Assembly (NCBI GenBank): GCA_018814405.1
Contig: JAHIZO010000004.1
Coordinates: 186,001 to 250,000 of the forward strand
Direction: 5' to 3'
Length of the DNA stretch: 64,000 nt
Source of the DNA: Gammaproteobacteria bacterium
GTDB taxonomy: Bacteria > Pseudomonadota > Gammaproteobacteria > Burkholderiales > Gallionellaceae
The position numbers were made by a program, and so were the translations under genes. This document shows positions 26,626-34,788 of the stretch, one piece after another. The notes under the pieces were generated by a model. The model made no database searches, was not told the DNA's origin, and was given only the letters and a program-made list of their open reading frames with translations. Position 1 is the first letter of the stretch; every line of letters starts with the position of its first letter.

Positions 26626-29286
26626 TCACCCCAAAGTCTTGGACACCACCTCCTGCACATCCTTGGACAAGCCTTTGGCCACAGCTACTTTCTGCAATGC
26701 AGCCTGCATCTGTTTCTTCAGTGCGGGCTGGTATTTCTTCCAGTGATCCAGCGTGCGCACCAGACGTGCAGCAACTTGCGGATTGAGTTTGTTCAGCGCG
26801 ATCACCTGTTCCGCCCAGAAGGCATAGCCACTGCCATCCGGCGCATGAAACTGTGAAGGATTGCCGTTGCAGAAACTGAAGATCAGGCTGCGAGCGCGAT
26901 TGGGGTTCAGCAACGTGAACGCGGGATGAGTCATCAACTTTCGCACCGCTGCCACATCGGTATGCATCGCGGTCGCTTGCAAGCTGAACCATTTGTCGAC
27001 CACCAGCGCCTCGTTCTTGAATTCACGATAGAAGCGAGCCAATGGTTGCCGTGCCGTCTTACTGCCACTGTTGACCAGGCACATCAGCGCGGCCATACGA
27101 TCAGTCATGTTGCTGGCGGAAGCTATCTGCGCGTGAGCAAGTTGCAGCGTGGACTCGTCTTCCCAGCCCAGCAGGTAGGACAGGCACAGATTTTTCAAGC
27201 CGCGCTTGCCGGCCGATTGTGCATCGGGCCGGTATTTACCGGGTGTCAGATTGGCTGCATAGGCGGCGATGAAGTCGGCCTTGAGTCTTTCCGACAAGGT
27301 CTTGCGCATGAACTGGCGCGCGGTGTGGATCGCTTGCGGGTCGATCACTTTGCACTGTTCGGCCAGCATCGATTCCGAAGGTAGCGTCAGCACCACCTCA
27401 ATGAATGCTGGATCGAGCTTCTGGTCGTTGAGCGTGGTGCGCATGGCGTCGATGAACATGTCATCCAGCGTCAGCGCTTCACCCGCCTGCACCTGCTTGA
27501 TCAGTTTCAACAGGCGTTGCATCGCCAAGCGTTGCCCAGCCTCCCAGCGATTGAAGGCATCGCTGTCATGCGCCATCAAGCGCGCCAGTTCCTTATCGGT
27601 GTATTCATATTCCATCACCACCGGCGCAGAGAAATTGCGCAGCAAGGATGGCGTCGGTCTTGAGGTGACGTTGTTAAAGGTGAAGGTCTGTTTTGCTTTG
27701 CTCAGCTCCAGCACGCAAGTAGTCGGGGCCGGGGTCGCAGCGGCCGCGCCATCAAGATGCAGCGCCATGTCGCGGCCACGCGCATTGAGCAGGCCGACCG
27801 CAACGGGGATATGGAAAGGCAATGGTTTCTTTTGCCCGGCAGCGGTCTTGCAGCGTTGGCTGATCGTCAGTGTGTAGGTCTGTGCGGCGGCATCGTATTC
27901 GCTTTGCACTTTGAGATGCGGCGTGCCGGGCTGGCTATACCAGCGTTCGAACTGACGCAGGTCGCGCCCGTTGCTGTCTGCCATGGCCGCGCGGAAATCG
28001 TCGCAGGAAACTGCCTGCCCGTCATGCCTTGCAAAGTACAAGTCCATGCCCTTGCGGAAGCCCTCACGCCCCAGCAAGGTCTGGTACATGCGCACCACTT
28101 CGGCACCTTTCTCATAGATGGTGACCGTGTAGAAATTGCTGATCTCCACGAAGCTGTCCGGCCGCACTGCATGGGCCATCGGTCCAGCGTCTTCGGAAAA
28201 CTGCACCTGGCGCAACATGCGCACGTTCTCGATGCGACTCACCGCGCGACCGCTGTCCGTGCCGATCATGTCGGCGGAGAACTCCTGATCACGGAACACG
28301 GTGAGACCTTCCTTCAAGGACAACTGGAACCAGTCGCGGCAAGTCACGCGGTTACCGGTCCAGTTATGGAAGTATTCATGGCCGACCACTGCCTCGATAT
28401 TGGAGAAATCGGTATCGGTCGCGATGCGGGGATTGGCCAACACATACTTGGTGTTGAAGATGTTCAGGCCCTTGTTCTCCATCGCGCCCATGTTGAAATC
28501 GCCCACCGCGACGATCATGAAGCGGTCCAGATCCAACTCCAGACCGAAGCGTTGCTCATCCCAGCGGATGCTGTGCTTGAGCGAGGTCATCGCATGCTGC
28601 GTTTTGTCCAGATTGCCCGGCTCCACCCATACTTGCAGCAACACGCGACGCCCGCTGTTCAGCTTGAACTTCTCTTCCTGACAAACCAGCTTGCCCGCCA
28701 CCAGTGCGAACAGATAGGAAGGCTTCTTGAACGGGTCTTCCCACTTGGCATAGTGGCGACCATTGGGCAGGTCGCCCTGTTCAATCAGGTTGCCGTTGGA
28801 CAGCAGCACCGGATACTTCTTCTTGTCACCACGCAGCATCACCGTGTATTTCGCCATCACGTCCGGACGATCGGGGAACCAGGTGATCTTGCGGAAACCT
28901 TCTGCTTCGCATTGGGTGAAGAAATTACCGTTGGAGATATACAGCCCCATCATCGAGGTGTTCTTCTCGGGCTGAACCAGTGTCTCGATCTCTAGCGTGA
29001 TCTCGTCCGGCGCGTTGGCGATGCGCAACTTCCCGTCTGCTATCGAGTACCCCTTCACTCCTTTGCGCAGCGTCTTACCGTTCATGCGCAAGGCCACCAA
29101 CTTCACACCGTCGCCCAGCAGTTCCACATCCTTATTGGGCGATGCGCTATTGCGCTGCATGGTGATGCGCGTGGACACACGGGTGGCAGCAGGGTCGAGA
29201 TCGAAACCCATCTCAACGGTGTCGACCCAATAGGCTGGGGCTGTGTAGTCTTTGCGATAGATGGTGACGGGAGGGTTATTGGTCAT
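26626..29286 (-). CDS. pepN: PepN, aminopeptidase N (M1 family)
   Basis: 886 residues from the ATG at 29286 (MTNNPPVTIYRKDY), chosen over the upstream in-frame extension because it gives the usual N-terminus. The substrate-recognition motif GAMENKGLN lies near residue 265 and the zinc site HEYFHNWTGN...KEGLTVFRDQEF near 300-325, so the HExxH-x18-E ligands are complete. The catalytic Tyr region and the long helical C-terminal domain are present. It removes N-terminal residues from peptides in the cytoplasm. Length agrees with the E. coli enzyme (870). Confidence 0.96.
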   Translation of the reverse strand: MTNNPPVTIYRKDYTAPAYWVDTVEMGFDLDPAATRVSTRITMQRNSASPNKDVELLGDGVKLVALRMNGKTLRKGVKGYSIADGKLRIANAPDEITLEIETLVQPEKNTSMMGLYISNGNFFTQCEAEGFRKITWFPDRPDVMAKYTVMLRGDKKKYPVLLSNGNLIEQGDLPNGRHYAKWEDPFKKPSYLFALVAGKLVCQEEKFKLNSGRRVLLQVWVEPGNLDKTQHAMTSLKHSIRWDEQRFGLELDLDRFMIVAVGDFNMGAMENKGLNIFNTKYVLANPRIATDTDFSNIEAVVGHEYFHNWTGNRVTCRDWFQLSLKEGLTVFRDQEFSADMIGTDSGRAVSRIENVRMLRQVQFSEDAGPMAHAVRPDSFVEISNFYTVTIYEKGAEVVRMYQTLLGREGFRKGMDLYFARHDGQAVSCDDFRAAMADSNGRDLRQFERWYSQPGTPHLKVQSEYDAAAQTYTLTISQRCKTAAGQKKPLPFHIPVAVGLLNARGRDMALHLDGAAAATPAPTTCVLELSKAKQTFTFNNVTSRPTPSLLRNFSAPVVMEYEYTDKELARLMAHDSDAFNRWEAGQRLAMQRLLKLIKQVQAGEALTLDDMFIDAMRTTLNDQKLDPAFIEVVLTLPSESMLAEQCKVIDPQAIHTARQFMRKTLSERLKADFIAAYAANLTPGKYRPDAQSAGKRGLKNLCLSYLLGWEDESTLQLAHAQIASASNMTDRMAALMCLVNSGSKTARQPLARFYREFKNEALVVDKWFSLQATAMHTDVAAVRKLMTHPAFTLLNPNRARSLIFSFCNGNPSQFHAPDGSGYAFWAEQVIALNKLNPQVAARLVRTLDHWKKYQPALKKQMQAALQKVAVAKGLSKDVQEVVSKTLG

Positions 29287-29370
29287 GAGTGGCTGGTTAG
29301 GAGGTTGTGAGAAGGATTGTGATTCTAACAGTGTGGATCGGTCCCGATTCACTAGGCACTTTATCGGCAG

Positions 29371-29898
29371 TCAGGTTGCGGCTTGCCACAGTGCATTGCC
29401 GCCCGTGTCGCGATACGTCAGATACACCCGCAGATCGAACTCCAGTTGCCCGTAGTCCGGCTCCATGTGCATGCACAGTTTGTAGAATGCTTTGTCGTGC
29501 TCGTGCTGTTTCATGTGCGCCAGTTCGTGCACCACGATCATGCGCAGGAACTCGGGCGGGGTTTCTTTGAACAGGGAGGCGATGCGTATCTCTTTTTTCG
29601 CTTTGAGATTCAAGCCCTGCACGCGCGAGTGGGTGGTGTGCGTGCCGAGTGCGTTGCGCAGCACTTGCAGTTTGCTGTCGAACAGCACACGGCTCAGTTG
29701 TCCGGCATTGCGCAGGTATTCGTTCTTGAGTTGCAGCACATAGTCGTACAGTGCCTTGTCGGTGCGTACATCATGCGTGACCGGATATTTCTTGCGTAGC
29801 AAGTCGGCCAGCTTGTCCTGGTCGATCAGTTGTTTTATCTGCTCGACCAGTGGGGCGGGGTAGCCTGCAAGGTAGTTGGGCGGCTGGGCGTGTCTCAT
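29371..29898 (-). CDS. YgjP-like metallopeptidase-fold protein (DUF45/WLM)
   Basis: 175 residues. The zinc motif VVHELAHMKQHEHDKAFYKLC near residues 123-145 has HExxH plus a downstream His, and MEPDY follows, as in YgjP/DUF45 proteins. The N-terminal 80 residues are charged and helical, not typical of the shorter members. Proteolytic activity is unproven for this family. It sits 12 bases upstream of nothing co-directional but follows the HDOD gene by 12 bases on the same strand, so the two may be co-transcribed. Confidence 0.8.
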   Translation of the reverse strand: MRHAQPPNYLAGYPAPLVEQIKQLIDQDKLADLLRKKYPVTHDVRTDKALYDYVLQLKNEYLRNAGQLSRVLFDSKLQVLRNALGTHTTHSRVQGLNLKAKKEIRIASLFKETPPEFLRMIVVHELAHMKQHEHDKAFYKLCMHMEPDYGQLEFDLRVYLTYRDTGGNALWQAAT

Positions 29899-29910
29899 CG
29901 CGCGGGTCGG

Positions 29911-30771
29911 TCAAGTTTGCGTCGCGGCTTGTACTTCACGTGCATGTTTCAACACACTGCTGCGGACATCATCCGCCCGTGCCGGATCGATGCCCAACGC
30001 CAGCCATGTGTGTTCATCGATCTCGGACATGACCGGCTCCACGATACCGAATGTGGGGAGCAGTTTTTCGGCCATGCAGGCCATGCTGACCAGCGGTTGT
30101 CCGGCGGCAGCATGCGGGTCGTCCGGCGTGTGGTGGTGGCGCAGCACCGTGGCGACAGATTCCGGCAGGTTCCAGTGACGCGCCAGTTCCGCGCCCAGCT
30201 CGCCGTGGCTGGTCTCCAGCATCTCGGCTTCGATCTCCTCAACGGTACAGCCGGGTGACTCGGCCAGACGTGCATGGAAACGGTCGCTCAGATTGGGGTC
30301 TAGGTAATCCAGCACCATGAAGCCGATGTCGTGCAGCAGACCGGCCAGATAGATCTCCTCGTCGGATGGGCGCAGCTCGCGCGGCATGAACCGGGCGAGG
30401 GTGTCCATGGTCAGCGCGACGGACAGGCTGTGTTGCCACAGTTTGCGCATATCCAGATGGCCGCCCGTCTTGCGTGTCATGGCCGCCATCATGGCGAAAC
30501 TGAGCGCGACCATCTTTAGGCGCTTGCTGCCGAGGATCGCCGCCGCGTCATGCAGGCTGAGTATCTTGCGGTTGGTGCCGAACAATGGGGAATTGGCGAG
30601 TCCGATCACCTTGGCCAGGATGACCGGGTCTTGTTCGATCAGTTGCAGCAGGGCGCGCTCGCCCTCGTCGCTGTTGATCTTCAGCGACAGGATGCGTTGC
30701 GCGACCTGAGGAACGGGCGGAAGCGAGTTGATGCGCTCCAGTGCTTGGCGTAGCTGAGGCGATGCGTTCAT
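29911..30771 (-). CDS. HDOD-domain signalling protein
   Basis: 286 residues from the ATG at 30771, preceded by AAAGGAG at ideal distance. The HDOD domain spans about residues 10-210, with LPPVPQVAQRILSL, LIEQDPVILAKVIGLANSPLF and the HD-like helix ending GLLHDIGFMVLDYL. HDOD proteins are catalytically degenerate relatives of HD-GYP domains that often act beside c-di-GMP enzymes. Its promoter-proximal neighbour is a GGDEF-EAL protein on the same strand 85 bases upstream. Confidence 0.88.
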   Translation of the reverse strand: MNASPQLRQALERINSLPPVPQVAQRILSLKINSDEGERALLQLIEQDPVILAKVIGLANSPLFGTNRKILSLHDAAAILGSKRLKMVALSFAMMAAMTRKTGGHLDMRKLWQHSLSVALTMDTLARFMPRELRPSDEEIYLAGLLHDIGFMVLDYLDPNLSDRFHARLAESPGCTVEEIEAEMLETSHGELGAELARHWNLPESVATVLRHHHTPDDPHAAAGQPLVSMACMAEKLLPTFGIVEPVMSEIDEHTWLALGIDPARADDVRSSVLKHAREVQAATQT

Positions 30772-30856
30772 GAACACTCCTTTCCGGCCACTGACAAGGG
30801 GGAAGGCTTGTCAATGCTGCAACTTGTGTAGGCTGTATCGATGCGGGATATGGGCA

Positions 30857-33685
30857 TCATGCGAAATTCCAGTGTATCAGTGCATCAGCCGGCATCGGGT
30901 GCGCGATCAGGAAGCCTTGGCCATGGGTGCAACCCATGTCGAGCAGGGCGCGGTAGTGTGCCTCGGTTTCGATGCCTTCCGCCACGATCTGACGTTTGAA
31001 CGCGTGCGCCAGACCGATGATGCCCTGCACGATGGCCATGTCGCCCTTGTCGGTGAGCATGTCGCGCACAAAGGACTGGTCGATCTTGAGCACGTCCACC
31101 GGCAGCCCGCTCAGGTAGGACAGTGAGGAGTAGCCGGTGCCGAAGTCATCCAGCGCGAAGCGCACGCCGAACTTGCGGCAGGCCTCGATCACATCACGCA
31201 CGATGGCGATGTCGTTCAGGGCTGCGGTTTCCAGCACCTCTATCTGGAGCCTGCCGGGCGGCAGGTCGGGGTGGCGTGCCAGCTGGTGCTGCAGATGTTT
31301 TGCGAAGCCGCGCGACTCAAGATGGTGGGCAGAGATATTGATACTGATCTCGATATCCAGCCCCGCATGGTGCCAGCGGTCAAGCTGGGCCAGCGTGCTG
31401 GCGATCACCCAGTCGCCGAGCTCGATGTCCAACTCGGTGTTCTCGATGGGGCGCAGGAACTCGGATGGCAACAGCAGACCGCGCTGCGGGTGACGCCAGC
31501 GGATCAGTGCTTCGGCACCGGCCAGTTGGCGTGTACGCAGGTCTACCTTGGGCTGGTAGTGCAGTTCGAACTGCTGTTGTTGCAGGCCGTCACGGATGCT
31601 GTTGAGGAAGGCGTGCTGGGTGCGGGTGCGCATGTCCAGCGCGGGGTCGTAGATGTGGAAACGGTTCTTGCCGGATTGCTTCGCCACATACATGGCCTGG
31701 TCGGCATGTCGCAGCAGCGTGTCCGGATCTTCTTCGTCCAGCGGGTAGATGCTCACGCCGATGCTGGTGCTCAGCGCCAATGAGTGTTCCTTGATCAGGA
31801 TCGGCTCGGCGATGGTGGCCAGCAGACGTTCCAGTGTTACCACACATTCTTCTCCTCTTTCCAGGCCAAGCAGTACCACCACGAACTCATCACCGCCCAG
31901 ACGGGCAACGGTATCGCCGCCGCGCAGGGTGTGCCCGATGCGCTTGGAGATTTCGATCAGCACCATATCGCCTGCATCGTGTCCCAGTGTGTCGTTGATG
32001 TGCTTGAAGCCGTCCAGATCGAGATAGCAGATCGCCACCATGTTCTGTTCGCGCGCGGTCTGTGCGATGGCCTGTTTCATGCGGTCGGCCAACAGCACCC
32101 GGTTGGGGATGCCGGTCAGCGCGTCGTAATGGGCGATGCGGCTGAGTTCAGCCTCATGTTCTTTCAGATGGCTGATATCGGAGAACACGCCGACATAGCG
32201 TTGTACCTTGCCTGCTTCGTCGCAGATGGCGGAGATGGACAGCAGCTCGGCATAGATCTCGCCCGTCTTGCGCCGGTTCCATATCTCGCCGCGCCATGCT
32301 TTGTCACGTTTGATGGTGCGCCACATATCGGCGTAGAAATCGCGATCATGGCGTCCCGAACTGAGTATGCGGGGATTGTTGCCCAATACCTCTTCGCGGC
32401 TGTAGCCGGTGATGTCGAGGAAGGCCGGGTTGACGTCTACAATGTCATTCTTGGTGTCGGTGATCAGGATGGCTTCCTGGCTGTTATCGAACACGCTGGC
32501 GGTGATACGCAGGGCATCTTCCGCATGCTTGCGCTCGGTGATGTCGCGAATCATGCCCAGTGCGTGCCAGCTGTCGCGCAGGCGGAAGGCGGAGATCGAT
32601 AGCTCGACCGGAAACTCCTCGCCGCTCTTGCGCAGTGCGCGGATCTCGAACGTGCGGCCGATGATGTCGCCCTCGCCGCTGTGGCGGAAGCGGCTGAAGC
32701 CGCTGTGTGCCTGATCGCGGTAGCTTTCCGGCGTCAGCAACACATGCAGGTTCTGCCCGATCACTTCGTCGGCGGTATGGCCGAAGATCGCCTCGGCAGC
32801 CGGGTTCCAGTAGATGATGTGCTCGTCCGGACCGACGATCACGATGGCGTCTTTGGCGAAGGTGCTGATCAGGCGGAACTTCTCCTCGCTCTCGGCCAAT
32901 TCTTCGCCCCGGTGCTCCAGCTCGTTCGTGCGTTTCCGAACCAGTGCCTCCAGATGCTCCTGATGCAGGCGCAACTCGTCGGTCACCTTCTGCAGCTTGG
33001 TGATGATGATCCTGACATGGTGGGTGAAGGGATGGAAGATCAGTGCCGCTTCCAGCAGCAGCAATAGCAGGGTGAACATCCAGAACAGGGTCTCTGCCTG
33101 CTTCAGGCGCGCGACCGATGTTTCTCCCTCCATCTGGTATTGCTGCACCATGTTATCGAGTGCGACGACCAGCGGGCCCGGCGCGGTGCGGGTGATGTAT
33201 TTCAGCAAGGGGTGGTCGTGGTGCAACTCGCCGTCGTCCAGCCGCAGCAGATCGCGTACCGACTTGATATAGGTCTCCACCTGCGTGTCCAGCGCGTCCG
33301 GAGCGTCGAAATACATGGCGTATACAGTCGGGGACATGTGGTCGGGCAATCCCATCTCGAGATCACCGTGGATCAGGGCCTGATGCGAGACATCCATCAG
33401 GTCGATGGCATCCTGCAATTTGGCGCGGAAGGCAGGGCGCTCGTTCTTGCGCGCATCCGCCAGCAGGTTGGAGAACAGCGCGGTGCGCTGGCTCAGCATG
33501 CGCTGGCGTCCGCTGACGTTGACCACCGCCGCCGTACTCTTCTGCTCGGTGATCACTAGATCGAGGCTGATCCAGGCCGCAGTCGACAGCGTCGCCACCA
33601 GCGTGAGCGCGATTGCGTAGCGCCAGGTCAGCGCACGTGCGACTCCGGCATGTTCTGCGCCTTCAAAGGGGGCGGACGGGATCAT
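30857..33685 (-). CDS. Membrane GGDEF-EAL protein with PilJ-like sensor and two PAS domains
   Basis: 942 residues; the ATG at 33685 follows AAAGGAGGG. Membrane helices at about 22-46 and 198-222 enclose a PilJ-like helical sensor starting GRQRMLSQRTALFSNLL, related to nitrate/nitrite-sensing input domains. A coiled coil, PAS1 (268-385) and PAS2 (392-510) follow. GGDEF (518-680) has the full LGGDEFVVV motif near 595 and an inhibitory RxxD site (RGGD) five residues before it. EAL (690-940) keeps EALIRW, DDFGTGYSSLSYL, KIDQSF and AEGIET. Both c-di-GMP synthesis and hydrolysis appear possible. Confidence 0.92.
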   Translation of the reverse strand: MIPSAPFEGAEHAGVARALTWRYAIALTLVATLSTAAWISLDLVITEQKSTAAVVNVSGRQRMLSQRTALFSNLLADARKNERPAFRAKLQDAIDLMDVSHQALIHGDLEMGLPDHMSPTVYAMYFDAPDALDTQVETYIKSVRDLLRLDDGELHHDHPLLKYITRTAPGPLVVALDNMVQQYQMEGETSVARLKQAETLFWMFTLLLLLLEAALIFHPFTHHVRIIITKLQKVTDELRLHQEHLEALVRKRTNELEHRGEELAESEEKFRLISTFAKDAIVIVGPDEHIIYWNPAAEAIFGHTADEVIGQNLHVLLTPESYRDQAHSGFSRFRHSGEGDIIGRTFEIRALRKSGEEFPVELSISAFRLRDSWHALGMIRDITERKHAEDALRITASVFDNSQEAILITDTKNDIVDVNPAFLDITGYSREEVLGNNPRILSSGRHDRDFYADMWRTIKRDKAWRGEIWNRRKTGEIYAELLSISAICDEAGKVQRYVGVFSDISHLKEHEAELSRIAHYDALTGIPNRVLLADRMKQAIAQTAREQNMVAICYLDLDGFKHINDTLGHDAGDMVLIEISKRIGHTLRGGDTVARLGGDEFVVVLLGLERGEECVVTLERLLATIAEPILIKEHSLALSTSIGVSIYPLDEEDPDTLLRHADQAMYVAKQSGKNRFHIYDPALDMRTRTQHAFLNSIRDGLQQQQFELHYQPKVDLRTRQLAGAEALIRWRHPQRGLLLPSEFLRPIENTELDIELGDWVIASTLAQLDRWHHAGLDIEISINISAHHLESRGFAKHLQHQLARHPDLPPGRLQIEVLETAALNDIAIVRDVIEACRKFGVRFALDDFGTGYSSLSYLSGLPVDVLKIDQSFVRDMLTDKGDMAIVQGIIGLAHAFKRQIVAEGIETEAHYRALLDMGCTHGQGFLIAHPMPADALIHWNFA

Positions 33686-33791
33686 GACATCCCTCCTTTA
33701 GCGGCCGCGACAATGGCTGTCGACAGCAATGGGTAGCATGACATGAAGTTTACTCTCTCTCCGTATCGGTGCGATCCGGTCATTGACCGCC

Positions 33792-33819
33792 CGCGCCTGT
33801 AATATTTTTTGCAGGCGCG
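33792..33819. repeat. Hairpin in the leader between M23 and GGDEF-EAL genes
   Basis: Arms CGCGCCTG and CAGGCGCG enclose a 12-base AT-rich loop TAATATTTTTTG. The 187-base gap 33686-33872 also contains the palindrome GCTGTCGACAGC. The hairpin is 107 bases upstream of the GGDEF-EAL start and downstream of nothing on the plus strand. It could be a regulatory leader structure; no known riboswitch consensus was recognised. Confidence 0.5.
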
Positions 33820-33872
33820 ATTCTACACCATCAGCCCCACTCGGAATGGGGTCTGCCGGCTGTGTGTCAGCC

Positions 33873-34703
33873 TTATCGTTGCGAGCGTGGAAGGAATAGT
33901 TGCGGGTCTACCATCGCACCGTTGAGGATGACGCTCCAGTGCAAATGTGGGCCGGTAGCGCGGCCGCTTTTTCCGGACAGGGCGATCTGCTGTCCTTTGC
34001 GTACCGACTCTTGTTCACTGACGTCGATGCGATCCAGATGGCAGTACATGGTGATCAGGCCGTTGCCGTGATCGAGGAAGATGGTCTTGCCGTTGAAGAA
34101 ATAGTCACCGACTGCGAGCACCTTGGCATGGGCGCTGGCGACGACTTTGCTGCCTTTACGAACGGCGACATCGATGCCGGCATGCGGTGCGCGGGGCTGT
34201 CCGTTGAAGACTCGACGTGAGCCGAATTTTCCGGACAGTCTGCCTTTTGCAGGGAGTATGAAGCTGGGGTCGGTGTCAGGACTTGGCTGCCAGTGCAGCT
34301 TGAGTTGTTTGATGAGCGCAATCTCAGCCACGGCCCGTTTTGCATCTTCGTCGGAGAGTTCCACCTTGCCTTTGTCTTTCAGGGTGATGTGCTGTTCGGG
34401 ATATTTCTTGGGCTTTACCTTGAATGCGATCGTTGTCGATTCTGCATTGCTCTCGGCACGCAAGGTATACAAGCCGGTCTTCATATCCAGCGGCAAGCCG
34501 ACCACTGCGAACCATTTTCCTTTATCCGCCGTCACGAGGATGGGCTGCTCTTCCAGCCATGCTTGAGGTGGCTGTGCATTTTCTATGACAGCACCCAATG
34601 GGATGAGCGCGACGCCACCGGGTACGTTGGATGCCATCGGCAGGGCGGCATAAGCAGGCAGGGCGAGAAGCAGCAGGCAAAGTTTGAGGCAGAGGCGGAT
34701 CAT
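33873..34703 (-). CDS. Exported M23-family (LytM-like) peptidase
   Basis: 276 residues from the ATG at 34703, which begins directly with a signal peptide ending at AYAAL; a GTG at 34733 would add ten residues. Neither start has a strong ribosome-binding site. The M23 domain (about residues 155-270) shows the zinc and catalytic motifs HAGIDVAV, an internal FLDHGNGLITMYCHLD and GPHLHWSVILNG. These proteins cut peptidoglycan cross-links or act as amidase activators in the periplasm. The N-terminal domain resembles an Ig-like M23N segment. It lies 85 bases downstream of nrdJ on the same strand. Confidence 0.88.
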   Translation of the reverse strand: MIRLCLKLCLLLLALPAYAALPMASNVPGGVALIPLGAVIENAQPPQAWLEEQPILVTADKGKWFAVVGLPLDMKTGLYTLRAESNAESTTIAFKVKPKKYPEQHITLKDKGKVELSDEDAKRAVAEIALIKQLKLHWQPSPDTDPSFILPAKGRLSGKFGSRRVFNGQPRAPHAGIDVAVRKGSKVVASAHAKVLAVGDYFFNGKTIFLDHGNGLITMYCHLDRIDVSEQESVRKGQQIALSGKSGRATGPHLHWSVILNGAMVDPQLFLPRSQR

Positions 34704-34743
34704 TTTTGAGGCGGGAAATGGGTTGGTGTTCACAGGGCTAGAC

Positions 34744-34765
34744 CGTACCGCACTCAGGCGGTACG
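34744..34765. repeat. Hairpin downstream of nrdJ
   Basis: A perfect 8-bp stem CGTACCGC / GCGGTACG with loop ACTCAG lies 23 bases past the nrdJ stop, between nrdJ and the M23 gene. There is no T-run in the nrdJ direction, so it is at best a weak or Rho-assisted terminator. Confidence 0.5.
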
Positions 34766-34788
34766 TTCAACCTTGGATTTGTTACATA

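Noticed and set aside
27757-28995. 412-codon open frame opposite pepN
   Set aside because: It runs antisense through the catalytic region of pepN, has no ribosome-binding site or recognisable domain, and is the usual shadow in a GC-biased gene.
34734-34788. Rho-independent terminator for nrdJ
   Set aside because: The 8-bp hairpin at 34744 has no T-run in either direction, so I list it only as a repeat.
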